In this document: piece after piece, positions 57,701 to 64,000 of the stretch
Position numbering within the stretch: position 1 is the first letter of the stretch
Layout: the number at the start of each line of letters is the position of its first letter
Assembly: GCA_910584065.1 (NCBI GenBank)
Contig: CAJTZN010000004.1
Location: forward strand, 51,729 to 115,728
Length of the DNA stretch: 64,000 bases
Origin: an uncultured Eubacterium sp.
GTDB lineage: Bacteria > Bacillota > Clostridia > Lachnospirales > Lachnospiraceae
Reading direction: 5' to 3'
Made by a program: the position numbers and the translations under genes
The notes under the pieces: generated by a model
Seen by the model: only the letters and a program-made list of their open reading frames with translations
What the model was told of the DNA's origin: nothing
The model's database searches: none

Positions 57701-57875
57701 TATTCCCGAGCTCATTTTCTGCCATGACTGCTGTTGTCGTAACCTCATTTGCACCTGTCTTCGCGCTTTCCCCGGAAGCGGCGGCCGCCCCATGAAATCC
57801 CGGCCCTGACAGCGGAGATAACACCATTGCCATCACCAAGAAGGAGGCAAACACTCTCCTTTTCCATTTGTTCAT
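54729..57875 (-). CDS. Exported surface protein with a GT80 sialyltransferase-like domain, Ig-like domains and LRR tail
   Basis: About 1048 residues. Signal peptide (RRVFASFLVMAMVLSPLSGPG), a beta-sandwich N-terminal part, then residues about 150-590 resembling GT80 (PM0188/PmST1): LLSDGSGTYAIYND holds the position of the general-base Asp, YYYKGHPG the catalytic His, and IPAELILFFFPDISMCGYSSSTFLSV the phosphate-binding Ser pair. Bacterial Ig/MBG-like domains, a Pro/Thr/Ser-rich linker (about 865-930) and a BspA-type LRR end follow. GT80 enzymes use CMP-sialic acid or Kdo donors in the cytoplasm, so an exported copy is odd; it might bind rather than transfer glycans. ATG 57875 follows AAAGGAG. 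No sorting motif was seen. Confidence 0.78.
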   Translation of the reverse strand: MNKWKRRVFASFLVMAMVLSPLSGPGFHGAAAASGESAKTGANEVTTTAVMAENELGNIELEQTNVNATELTLRIAGNDAILADGKADSVKVTANMFYENTVTQNVTKTIPLESGKTEYAMDFENFGKFRVTVEYLKSGAVVSASEAVTVGIVAEQYNLALINGTFPAVLFSLSLWNETGSDYCITSDPEGNPIPTMVVFERLSAWNWTTLPDHVYKLPTTYEGEYDGTFVDWLGARKKMSAYVRDLYEISPNARFNLYSTDNYVENMMVLFEANQIPESQYHVVLLSDGSGTYAIYNDTFADDSDGSKYADMRKDWQDLKARTRKEGKFDGAWVKYLGMEGSQYYQILERYAAAAAEDANVEWWVGRNSDTFTSGSAEVLAKVKENSTPKSIASMLSAVQNANRAEDFKNLYHFDNDMFSEAAETGKPVMMILGSRASSVYEPDFKDYAKMVMQYYGDSYEYYYKGHPGTPTALYPSKQADLDELGITDVDSTIPAELILFFFPDISMCGYSSSTFLSVEADEMACGVFNMTKEEGLTQTNFDGSMFDYFASRTSSEDPVYGTLCKPEGQSYLLEFNDTKQFDIAIYHAADGAFTYYKNVSQSGYEWSDQVMRNAVVADIAPQDYNGQRIKPEVTVTLGGKELRKGIDYSVSYGSNVLPGQGSVTVKGRGDYAAFGSTRKYFVINKVENPLRVICKDTVYGEDIELEVINPSLGSLTYEYKSKDAEDKEYTASVPKEPGDYTIRVTSDGTACYKSAEAVADFTIRKALPSIHVVPAADRLVEGQSLSESQIRHGSADVAGTFSWKQPEIKPSISDSGKTKYLVLFTPEDTEHYEVLEIGIVVTVDPANSPTPAPGETTGPSAAPGESAGPSATPDETAAPSGSPNPSVPPTGTNQPSLSPSATPVPASLKQGQKITVGKHKYVAKAGAGKVTLKYAGPVNKKGKTVSVPAKVTYQGTTYPVTEIAAKALANNKYVKNVTIGASVTKIGTKAFYKCKQLKKVTIKGKKIAAIGKNAFKGISKTAKFKLPAAKAKAYKKKIKTAGFTLK

Positions 57876-57910
57876 CGTTTCATACACTCCTTTGTTTTTT
57901 ATGATTACTT

Positions 57911-57939
57911 ACAGTAGCATATTTGTATAAAACTGTCAA
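57911..57939 (-). promoter_or_regulatory. Promoter of the GT80-like surface protein gene
   Basis: TTGACA (57939-57934), 17-base spacer, TACTGT (57916-57911) on the minus strand, about 35 bases before the start. Confidence 0.75.
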
Positions 57940-58280
57940 CCATTTTGGCCCTTAAAAAATTTGCCATTCAAACAATCGGTGATCCAATACGCCATATTTT
58001 CCGGGTCACTAAAATCATTGTGGTTCGGCAGTATAAAATCCACAGCTGTCTCGATATTTCTGTACTCCCTGGCATCCGCCCTGTCCCGGCGGAACACCTC
58101 GTCAATATCGTCCCCACGCCAATACCAAAGACCAGGAAGGATATGTCGCAAAAGGAAGTGGAAATGCCAATAAAGTATGGAGAACCGATGCGAACGGAAA
58201 TCCGGCATGGAGGGATGATAGTTCCGCTGCCATACTGGACACGAAAATGAATAAAACCACAACCAAATTATATTTCTCAA
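57936..58280 (-). pseudogene. Gene-poor stretch with a possible decayed gene end
   Basis: Between the two surface protein genes no intact gene is visible. The minus strand keeps an open frame whose last 55 codons look protein-like (VDFILPNHNDFSDPENMAYW to a stop), without a start or binding site; the upstream part is rich in Trp, Phe and His and does not look real. An inverted repeat CCCCCTGTAA / TTACAGGGGG with an 18-base loop lies at 58294-58331, without a T run. I read this as debris, family unknown. Confidence 0.3.
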
Positions 58281-58347
58281 AATTCAGTGTTGCCCCCCTG
58301 TAAATGACGTTTCCTCGCCACTTACAGGGGGTACCATTCATAATCAT

Positions 58348-61107
58348 CTATTTTACTGTAATCCTGATTTTAGCTCTTACCCCGTTTAATGCCGTGACAT
58401 AAATATAACAGATTCCTTTCTTCTTTGCCTTCACCCGGCCTTCCCGCGTTACCGTCGCGATCTTCGTATTTCCTGACCAGTATTGCAGGGTGGATCCGTA
58501 GGATTTTGGAAGAAGTTTTTTCTTCTTCGCCTCTTTGGCAATCGTCACCTGGATACGGACGTTCTTCCCTTTTTTCAAGGTATACTTCTTTTTCGCCGGT
58601 TTCAGTTTTTTTGCATTTGTGTATTTACTGTTTTCCTTTCCTGCTATATGGTACGTTCTGCTGCTGCCGGTATATACCTTTTTGCCATCCACATACTTCC
58701 ATGCTTTTATCCTGACAGAATACACTTCTTTTCGGGAAATCTTTTTACCAGCTATCTTCGCAAGGGACGCGGATGCCTTTCCATTTTTCACTACCTTGAC
58801 CAAAGACATTTTGTGAGACTTCTTCCCGCTCTGGGCGGCAAAAACATCATAGCCTTCTGCTCCTGCTATTTTCGTCCATTTTAGAAAAAGAGCATTTTCC
58901 TTCCAATTGACGGATATGCCGGAATCCAGTTTTGCAGAATTTTCCTTCATTTCCTCTGACGTAACCGGCTCCTGCTGCTCTATCGATGCCGGCCGTTCTG
59001 TCTGTCCCGGCTGTCCTGTTGGCGACGGCTGTTCCGCCTGCCCCGGTTTCCCTGTTGGCGACGGCTGTTCTGTCTGTCCCGGCTTCCCTGTTGGCGACGG
59101 CTGTTCTGTCTGCCCCGGCTGCCCCGGCTTCCCTGTTGGCGACGGCTGCTCTGTCTGTCCCGGCTTCCCCGTCTGTTCCGGCATCTCTGTTGATGTCGGC
59201 GGCAATTTTTCGATTTCCTCTGTCCGCATTACATAGCCGCAGACACTGCACCTATATGTCCTGACACCCGCCTCCGTTTCCGTCGGCGCCTTCGTCACAC
59301 TCCCGCCGTCCTCGGTATGGGCAGCGGCATCCTTTTTCTCCCCACAGTCACACTCATGCCAGTGACTGTCGCCATCTGACTTCCATTCTGTCCCAAATAC
59401 ATGCGTATGCGGCGGCGCTGAAACTTTTATCGTAACATCCGCCGTCTTTGTTCCTCCGTTCTCCGTATAGGAAACGGTTAACGTCTTATCCCCGGCTGCT
59501 GACATGTCGATGTCAGACGCATTGGTCGTAAATCCCGTTACCGCCCTGCTATAACCATCTGCATAATATGCCGTCACAGTCAGGTCGTCCACTTGTAAGG
59601 ACTCTCCTGCCATGTATGCTGTTTTCGTCTTTGATGCCTCGATTCTGTCCGGAACAAGGGTTGTATTGTGGATCACCTGCAAAGTTCCCTCTGCCAGCGT
59701 AATGTCATAATTTCCTGTCACATCTTCCCCTTCCTCATTGACGATCTTTACAGCGCTTATGGTAATAGTACCGTTATCCATAAGCTCTTCCCCGCTCGGC
59801 GTAAGGGTTATCTCAGAAATGCTGTCGCCCGTACTAAGGCCATCCTCCGATACCGTGTATGCACTCTGGTCAATGCCATTTCCCCACATGACGCACTGTT
59901 CCCCTGCCGTTATCGTTATTTGATTTACTCCCATTTTAGCATAAATCACATCGTCGATCGTTGTTTCCAGCCAGATTTTACATTTTGCAAATTCGATCTC
60001 TGTGGATATGCTGCAGGTATCCTGAATCTGCTTTTTGGTAACAACCGTCGTCTCTCCTGCCGGCACGCTGTAATACCAGTCTCGATCCCCGTCCTTTCCC
60101 TGCACCACGAGGGAAACGGCTCCCTCCGCATTTTCATCTTTCCGCGCCACGATCCGACCTGCAACTCCATCATATTCCAGGGTTCCAATCGCTTTACCAG
60201 CGCCATCCAGTCTCAGGCTCATTGCCGTACCATCCGCTATCGTTCCTGACCCTGCATCTTTCGAGGATGCTGCTTTCACAGCAGAGGCAAAGAGGACAGG
60301 GGACAGGTTCAGTTCAAAAGCGGGCACCAACATCACAGTAACATCGGAGCAGACCGTGCTACGCATCACACAAACTTCCATGCCCACTAATTCTTCCACA
60401 TTCGTCTGATGCGAAACACCGCCGGAATCCAGGGCCGGATTACGCAGCCAAAATCCCTCCCTAGAATCCTTTGCCCAATACGCCTTATCAATATTCATGC
60501 CACGATCCAAAGCGTCAGAAGCATTTGCCCCCACTGTGATACTCACAGCCTGGTCTTCTCCATATGGCAGATACAGTTTATCGGTTGTAGAATATACACG
60601 ACTGTTCTTTGTATCGTAGTTATATATGGTCGTGTCATTCATGAGTCTCTGCTCAGCCGGCAAAAAACAAGAAGTCTCCCATTCCTTTAATATAGTCCTT
60701 AATGGGCTGGCTCCATAATGGTTGGGATATACTTCCGATGGCGCTTCCCCTGGATAATGACATCCCCAGTCTGCACGATATGGTTTATTATTTGAGTAGT
60801 CTGCTTCAAAAGCCGGCCCTGTTTCCACCAATGGGCTTGCCGCAAACAATGTCAAACTGTCATCGCTCTGACTTCCCGCGATCCACCATTCCTGATCATT
60901 TTTTCCAAAGTAGACCTTTGCCGCATTACTGCTGCCATCCGTATCATCCGTGTCAAATGCCTTTAGTTGTTCTGCCGTCGCAAATGTCGCACGATCCGGC
61001 GCCTCCGCCGCATGAGCCTCCGGGCTGGGTACTGGGAATGAAGTGACGATCATTGCCGCTGCCAGCATAAGTGACCCCGCTTTCTTTTTCAAATTTCCTA
61101 ATTTCAA
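58348..61107 (-). CDS. Exported multidomain surface protein (Ig-like, HWHEC, proline-rich repeats, FN3-like)
   Basis: About 919 residues. TTG 61107 follows GGAGGAAG and puts the signal peptide (KKKAGSLMLAAAMIVTSFPV) at the N-terminus; the longer frame lacks a binding site. An N-terminal domain (KVYFGKNDQEWWIAGSQSD, YWAKDSREGFWLRNPALDSGG) resembles the DUF6273-like region of Lachnospiraceae surface proteins. Then come beta-sandwich repeats (ITITAGEQCVMWGNGIDQSAYT; EASKTKTAYMAGESLQVDDL), a Cys/His segment (GDSHWHECDCGEKKDAAAHT), the 12-residue proline-rich repeat, an FN3-like unit and a C-terminal Big_2-like domain. Probably adhesion; no enzyme motif. Confidence 0.8.
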   Translation of the reverse strand: MKLGNLKKKAGSLMLAAAMIVTSFPVPSPEAHAAEAPDRATFATAEQLKAFDTDDTDGSSNAAKVYFGKNDQEWWIAGSQSDDSLTLFAASPLVETGPAFEADYSNNKPYRADWGCHYPGEAPSEVYPNHYGASPLRTILKEWETSCFLPAEQRLMNDTTIYNYDTKNSRVYSTTDKLYLPYGEDQAVSITVGANASDALDRGMNIDKAYWAKDSREGFWLRNPALDSGGVSHQTNVEELVGMEVCVMRSTVCSDVTVMLVPAFELNLSPVLFASAVKAASSKDAGSGTIADGTAMSLRLDGAGKAIGTLEYDGVAGRIVARKDENAEGAVSLVVQGKDGDRDWYYSVPAGETTVVTKKQIQDTCSISTEIEFAKCKIWLETTIDDVIYAKMGVNQITITAGEQCVMWGNGIDQSAYTVSEDGLSTGDSISEITLTPSGEELMDNGTITISAVKIVNEEGEDVTGNYDITLAEGTLQVIHNTTLVPDRIEASKTKTAYMAGESLQVDDLTVTAYYADGYSRAVTGFTTNASDIDMSAAGDKTLTVSYTENGGTKTADVTIKVSAPPHTHVFGTEWKSDGDSHWHECDCGEKKDAAAHTEDGGSVTKAPTETEAGVRTYRCSVCGYVMRTEEIEKLPPTSTEMPEQTGKPGQTEQPSPTGKPGQPGQTEQPSPTGKPGQTEQPSPTGKPGQAEQPSPTGQPGQTERPASIEQQEPVTSEEMKENSAKLDSGISVNWKENALFLKWTKIAGAEGYDVFAAQSGKKSHKMSLVKVVKNGKASASLAKIAGKKISRKEVYSVRIKAWKYVDGKKVYTGSSRTYHIAGKENSKYTNAKKLKPAKKKYTLKKGKNVRIQVTIAKEAKKKKLLPKSYGSTLQYWSGNTKIATVTREGRVKAKKKGICYIYVTALNGVRAKIRITVK
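58993..59175. repeat. About five 36-bp coding repeats (proline-rich linker)
   Basis: On the minus strand each unit encodes GKPGQTEQPSPT or a close variant; one unit carries an extra PGQ. The in-frame repeat could change copy number by slippage and so alter linker length. Confidence 0.92.
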
Positions 61108-61167
61108 GTTACTCTTCCTCCAATCTTTGTTACTTGCAAATGCAAAATTTTTAGAAACATACAATAT

Positions 61168-61208
61168 AAAAAGGCACTATCCTATCAAAAATTAGATAGA
61201 ATAGTGCC
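61168..61208 (-). terminator. Rho-independent terminator after the short peptide frame
   Basis: Minus strand GGCACTAT-T-CTATC pairs with GATAG-G-ATAGTGCC, followed by TTTTT. It begins at the stop codon of the 27-residue frame and lies about 60 bases before the start of the surface protein gene, so it ends the upstream transcript or acts as a leader attenuator. Confidence 0.9.
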
Positions 61209-61291
61209 TATGTATATTTTTCGTATTTAAACGTACACCAAAAAAGAGCACACTCAGTCTGTCTGTTACCAATTATCGCCCAACCTGGCAT
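61208..61291 (-). CDS. Short peptide reading frame (27 residues) downstream of pqqD-like gene
   Basis: AAAGGAGG nine bases before ATG 61291 gives a strong ribosome binding site. The peptide begins MPGWAIIGNRQ, has Cys14 and Cys19, two Trp and several aromatic residues, and ends at a TAG that touches the terminator stem. It lies 173 bases after the PqqD-like gene on the same strand. Small size, cysteines and the neighbouring RRE-type protein suggest a modified peptide precursor, but no maturase is in view, so this is tentative. Confidence 0.45.
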   Translation of the reverse strand: MPGWAIIGNRQTECALFWCTFKYEKYT

Positions 61292-61464
61292 ATCCTGTCA
61301 ACCTCCTTTTGCAAAATATTTCATTTTTTATGATAACAGACTCCAAGAAAAAAACAAACCTTTTGGCAGGAACGTCAAACATTTGGCAGAAACTGGTAAT
61401 GCGATGCCGTCGTGGATTTCCCAATGCCGGCAGTTGCCTTTACCGTTGGTTTACTCTGCCAACC

Positions 61465-61845
61465 TTATATTCTTTTCCCCTGTTCGTTTCCCCCGGCTGG
61501 ATCTATATGTTCCACAAATCCATAACTCTCCAGGTTCTTCACATACTGGACAAGCCTTTGGAACAGCGGCTCTGCCCTCTCTCCGAACTCTTCCCGTACA
61601 AGCATGGCGATGTCGTACACCGTCCGCTCTCCGTCCATCAGCGGCCAGATAAAATTCCCCATCTCGTCCAGATGGATCTGGGAAATACGCGGGCGGTGGA
61701 AGACCTTTTGGGCGATCCAGTGGAATAAGCCTCTGTTTTCCTGTAAAATAGTGACGTCCCCGCTATCGCCCATACGATAGCGGCATGACTCCCTATGAAC
61801 CGGAATAAAATCCAGATAATTTCCCGTTACAGTCTCTTTTTTCAT
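61465..61845 (-). CDS. PqqD-like (RiPP recognition element) protein
   Basis: 126 residues. HLDEMGNFIWPLMDGERTVYDIAMLVREEFGERAEPLFQRLVQYVKNLESYGFV is the PqqD winged-helix pattern (about residues 60-115), preceded by a region with IPVHRESCRYRMGDSGDVTILQENRG. PqqD domains bind leader peptides of modified peptides and present them to radical SAM enzymes. Here it follows the OPT transporter by about 25 bases and no radical SAM gene is seen. The N-terminal extension with one Cys is longer than in stand-alone PqqD. Confidence 0.85.
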   Translation of the reverse strand: MKKETVTGNYLDFIPVHRESCRYRMGDSGDVTILQENRGLFHWIAQKVFHRPRISQIHLDEMGNFIWPLMDGERTVYDIAMLVREEFGERAEPLFQRLVQYVKNLESYGFVEHIDPAGGNEQGKRI

Positions 61846-61870
61846 TCCTCTCTCCCATTCGCTGCCATTG

Positions 61871-63766
61871 TTATACCGTTTTCTTTTTCGTCATGGCAAA
61901 TTTCAGCACGCACAGAACCATGATAACAAGAAGGACCACGGCCCCTGCCAGTCCTAGATTTACAGTACCGGACAGATCGAGCGCGTCGGACACGCCAACC
62001 ACTGCTAAAATCGCCAGTAAAATACCGACAAGCCCTTCCCCTGCGATCAGGCCGGAGCAGAACAAAATCCCGCCGCTCGCCTCGTTCTTTTTCTCCTTTT
62101 CCGAGGATCTCTTATCCACAAACCAGCGGGCCGCACCGCCGACCATGATCGTAGCCGACAATTCCAGCGGCAGGTAAAGCCCGATAGCTACCGGAAGGAT
62201 CGGAATCCCGAGGATTTCGATGACAATACCGATAAACACGCCGATAAACACGAGCGACCACGGAAGATTGCCATTCATCACGCCTTCGGTTATCATTTTC
62301 ATGAGCGTCGCCTGCGGCGCTGATAGCGCCTCACTGCCAAATTCCCAGGCATTGTTCAGAAGGAGCAGGACGCCGCCGATCGTAAAGGCCGATACGACCG
62401 CACCGATCAGTTCGCCGATCTGCTGTTTCTTTGGCGTAGCACCGAGGATGTAACCGGTTTTCAGATCCTGTGACGTATCCCCGGCCATTGCCGCTATGAT
62501 ACAGATAACAGAACCAATAGCGATCGCCCCGACCATGCCGCTTATCCCCGTGTCCCCCGACATTTTGATCACCAGTGTCGAAAAAAGCAGAGTGGCAATC
62601 GCCATACCTGATACCGGGTTATTGCTGCTTCCGACCAGACCGACCATACGGGAAGAAACCGTGGCAAAGAAAAATCCAAAAATAACGACGAGCACGGCGC
62701 CAAGAGGAGATACCGGAATCGCCGGGAGAAGCCAGATCGCCACGACTAAAACGATGATGCCGCCGATGACCGCGCGCATGTCAATGTCCTGTTCGGTACG
62801 AAGATCTCCTGCTTTCGCTCCCCCCTTCATCCCTTTCACTCCATCACGGAATGTCGTGGCAATGAGCGGCAGCGATTTGATCAGGCTGATGATACCCCCG
62901 GCCGCCACGGCGCCGGCGCCGATATACCGGATATAGCTTCCCCATATAGCGGAAGCCCCGCCCTCGGCGTACATCCTGGCGATCGTATCCGTTCCCGGAT
63001 ACAGCACAGTAGATCCACCAAACGTCACAATGGCCGGGATGATCACGAACCAGCCGAGAACCGCACCAGCAAACATATAAGACGAAATTTTAATACCGCA
63101 TATATATCCGACACCGATCAGCGCCGGATACACCTGGGCGGAAAACTCTGTTTTCAGCGCACGGAGCGGAGCGGTGATGGCGGTCGGAACGACCTTGATC
63201 CCATCGACAATGAACTTAAAGACCGCCGCCAGTCCCATGCCGCAAAATACCGTCTTCGCACTGGAGCCGCCTTCCTCCCCGGCCAAAAGCACTTCCGCAC
63301 ATGCCGTCCCCTCCGGATACGGCAGGACACCGTGTTCCTTCACGATCAGGGCATTTCGCAGCGGCACCATGAATAAAACGCCGAGCAGGCCGCCGCACAG
63401 GGCGATCAGTGAGATCGTCAGAAGGCTCGGAGCCTCTGTCTTCCCCTCGGACGCCCACAGATACAGCGCCGGCAGGGTAAAAATGGCCCCGGCCGCCAGT
63501 GATTCACCGGCTGACCCGATCGTCTGCACCATATTACTTTCCAAAATCGAATCTTTCTTCATGATCACGCGGATGACTCCCATCGAGATGACCGCCGCCG
63601 GAATGGATGCCGACACCGTCATGCCCACTCGAAGTCCCAGATACGCATTCGCCGCGCCGAAAATGACCGCCAGCAGAACCCCGATGATGATCGAAGTCAC
63701 CGTAAACTCCGGCGTCACCTTATCCGCCGGGATATACGGCTTAAATTCCTCTTTACTTTTCTCCAT
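61871..63766 (-). CDS. OPT-family oligopeptide transporter
   Basis: About 631 residues with some 14-16 membrane helices. EFTVTSIIIGVLLAVIFGAANAYLGLRVGMTVSASIPAAV is the characteristic N-terminal OPT segment; LPYPEGTACAEVL is the conserved middle motif, with a cytoplasmic loop before SSNNPVSGMAIATL. OPT carriers of this bacterial branch are thought to import peptides or metal chelates; the substrate is unknown. ATG 63766 sits seven bases after GGAGG, better than 63772. Transcribed with the PqqD-like gene. Confidence 0.93.
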   Translation of the reverse strand: MEKSKEEFKPYIPADKVTPEFTVTSIIIGVLLAVIFGAANAYLGLRVGMTVSASIPAAVISMGVIRVIMKKDSILESNMVQTIGSAGESLAAGAIFTLPALYLWASEGKTEAPSLLTISLIALCGGLLGVLFMVPLRNALIVKEHGVLPYPEGTACAEVLLAGEEGGSSAKTVFCGMGLAAVFKFIVDGIKVVPTAITAPLRALKTEFSAQVYPALIGVGYICGIKISSYMFAGAVLGWFVIIPAIVTFGGSTVLYPGTDTIARMYAEGGASAIWGSYIRYIGAGAVAAGGIISLIKSLPLIATTFRDGVKGMKGGAKAGDLRTEQDIDMRAVIGGIIVLVVAIWLLPAIPVSPLGAVLVVIFGFFFATVSSRMVGLVGSSNNPVSGMAIATLLFSTLVIKMSGDTGISGMVGAIAIGSVICIIAAMAGDTSQDLKTGYILGATPKKQQIGELIGAVVSAFTIGGVLLLLNNAWEFGSEALSAPQATLMKMITEGVMNGNLPWSLVFIGVFIGIVIEILGIPILPVAIGLYLPLELSATIMVGGAARWFVDKRSSEKEKKNEASGGILFCSGLIAGEGLVGILLAILAVVGVSDALDLSGTVNLGLAGAVVLLVIMVLCVLKFAMTKKKTV

Positions 63767-63782
63767 ACTCATTCCTCCATTT

Positions 63783-64000
63783 TCATTTTTTTGTAAAGGA
63801 TGATGCCTGCATCACCCGTACCTCACAGTCTTTCCCGAAAAAAGCAACACCATAGCAGACGACCGATTCGTAACCGTCGTCTACGAGTTCCCTTGCATAG
63901 GCTTTTTCTTCAATCTGCGCCAGCGCGTCCCCGGCCCGTCCGGCTAGTTCACGGTATGCTTTTGCCACCTTGAATTCTACGGCATATGCCGTTTTCCGCC
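63783..64000 (-). CDS. C-terminal part of a PD-(D/E)XK nuclease-like protein (cut by window edge)
   Basis: The last 71 codons of a protein entering from the right edge. TAYAVEFKVAK holds the (D/E)xK residues, followed by ALAQIEEKAYARELVDDGYESVVCYGVAFFGKDCEV, the pattern of the PDDEXK_9 C-terminal domain of AAA-ATPase-like proteins (DUF1703) common in anaerobic Firmicutes and Bacteroidetes. The ATPase part would lie outside the window. It is just upstream of the OPT gene on the same strand. Confidence 0.8.
   Translation of the reverse strand, partial: RKTAYAVEFKVAKAYRELAGRAGDALAQIEEKAYARELVDDGYESVVCYGVAFFGKDCEVRVMQASSFTKK

Noticed and set aside
58294..58331. Insertion sequence ends or terminator at the CCCCCTGTAA dyad
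   Set aside because: No transposase or target duplication is visible and there is no T run; kept only as an unexplained inverted repeat.

Overview
The window looks like a chromosomal segment of a Gram-positive anaerobe of the Lachnospiraceae/Clostridia type. The evidence is the core gene order (dapA-dapB-murF-priA-def-fmt-rsmB-rlmN-PP2C-PASTA kinase-rsgA-rpe), an L-box lysine riboswitch, an OPT transporter next to a PqqD-like protein, BspA-type leucine-rich-repeat surface proteins, and strong GGAGG ribosome binding sites. No tRNA, rRNA, CRISPR array or intact transposase was seen. Assignments come from reading motifs in the translated sequence; no database search was run.

Left end (1-14.1 kb), visibly AT-richer than the rest: a defence island read leftwards. 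Its intact core is SNF2 helicase, DUF4391 protein, two paralogous type III DNA methyltransferases (Mod), a damaged DUF1016 nuclease and a type III restriction subunit (Res). The first Mod gene carries a run of 14 G on its coding strand. That leaves it one base out of frame, and 12 or 15 G would restore a full-length protein, so it looks like a phase-variable methyltransferase. Downstream lies a solitary cas3 relic with an amber stop, a missing Walker A region and a shortened C-terminus.

14.1-27.8 kb: a sirtuin/macrodomain chimera created by deletion; a YwnA/YwnB-like regulator and oxidoreductase pair with a candidate operator; seven 19-bp tandem repeats overlapping the end of miaB; a secreted trio (subtilase with carbohydrate-binding-like domains, LRR protein, second binding-domain protein); and an envelope operon (GT2, response regulator, histidine kinase, LytR-CpsA-Psr protein).

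28.0-33.1 kb, plus strand: a four-gene cassette with a CDP-glycerol glycerophosphotransferase fused to a DUF115/GT42-like domain, a KdsB-like CMP-ulosonate synthetase, a DRE-TIM aldolase with an extra C-terminal domain, and a KdsC-like phosphatase. No PEP-dependent KdsA-type synthase is present. I infer a route to a CMP-activated 3-deoxy-ulosonate for a glycerophosphate-containing surface polymer.

33.1-47.4 kb, minus strand: a long housekeeping run headed by a lysine riboswitch (promoter, aptamer and terminator all visible) covering lysine and wall precursor synthesis, replication restart, translation start, rRNA modification and the PASTA kinase/PP2C pair. 47.4-54.6 kb holds a YfhO-type membrane protein, a corrinoid adenosyltransferase, an SSB-like protein, typA and a DUF2156-like protein.

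54.7-64 kb: two large exported surface proteins, one with a GT80 sialyltransferase-like domain whose three signature motifs are conserved; then a 27-residue reading frame abutting a terminator, a PqqD-like protein, an OPT transporter and the end of a PD-(D/E)XK protein.
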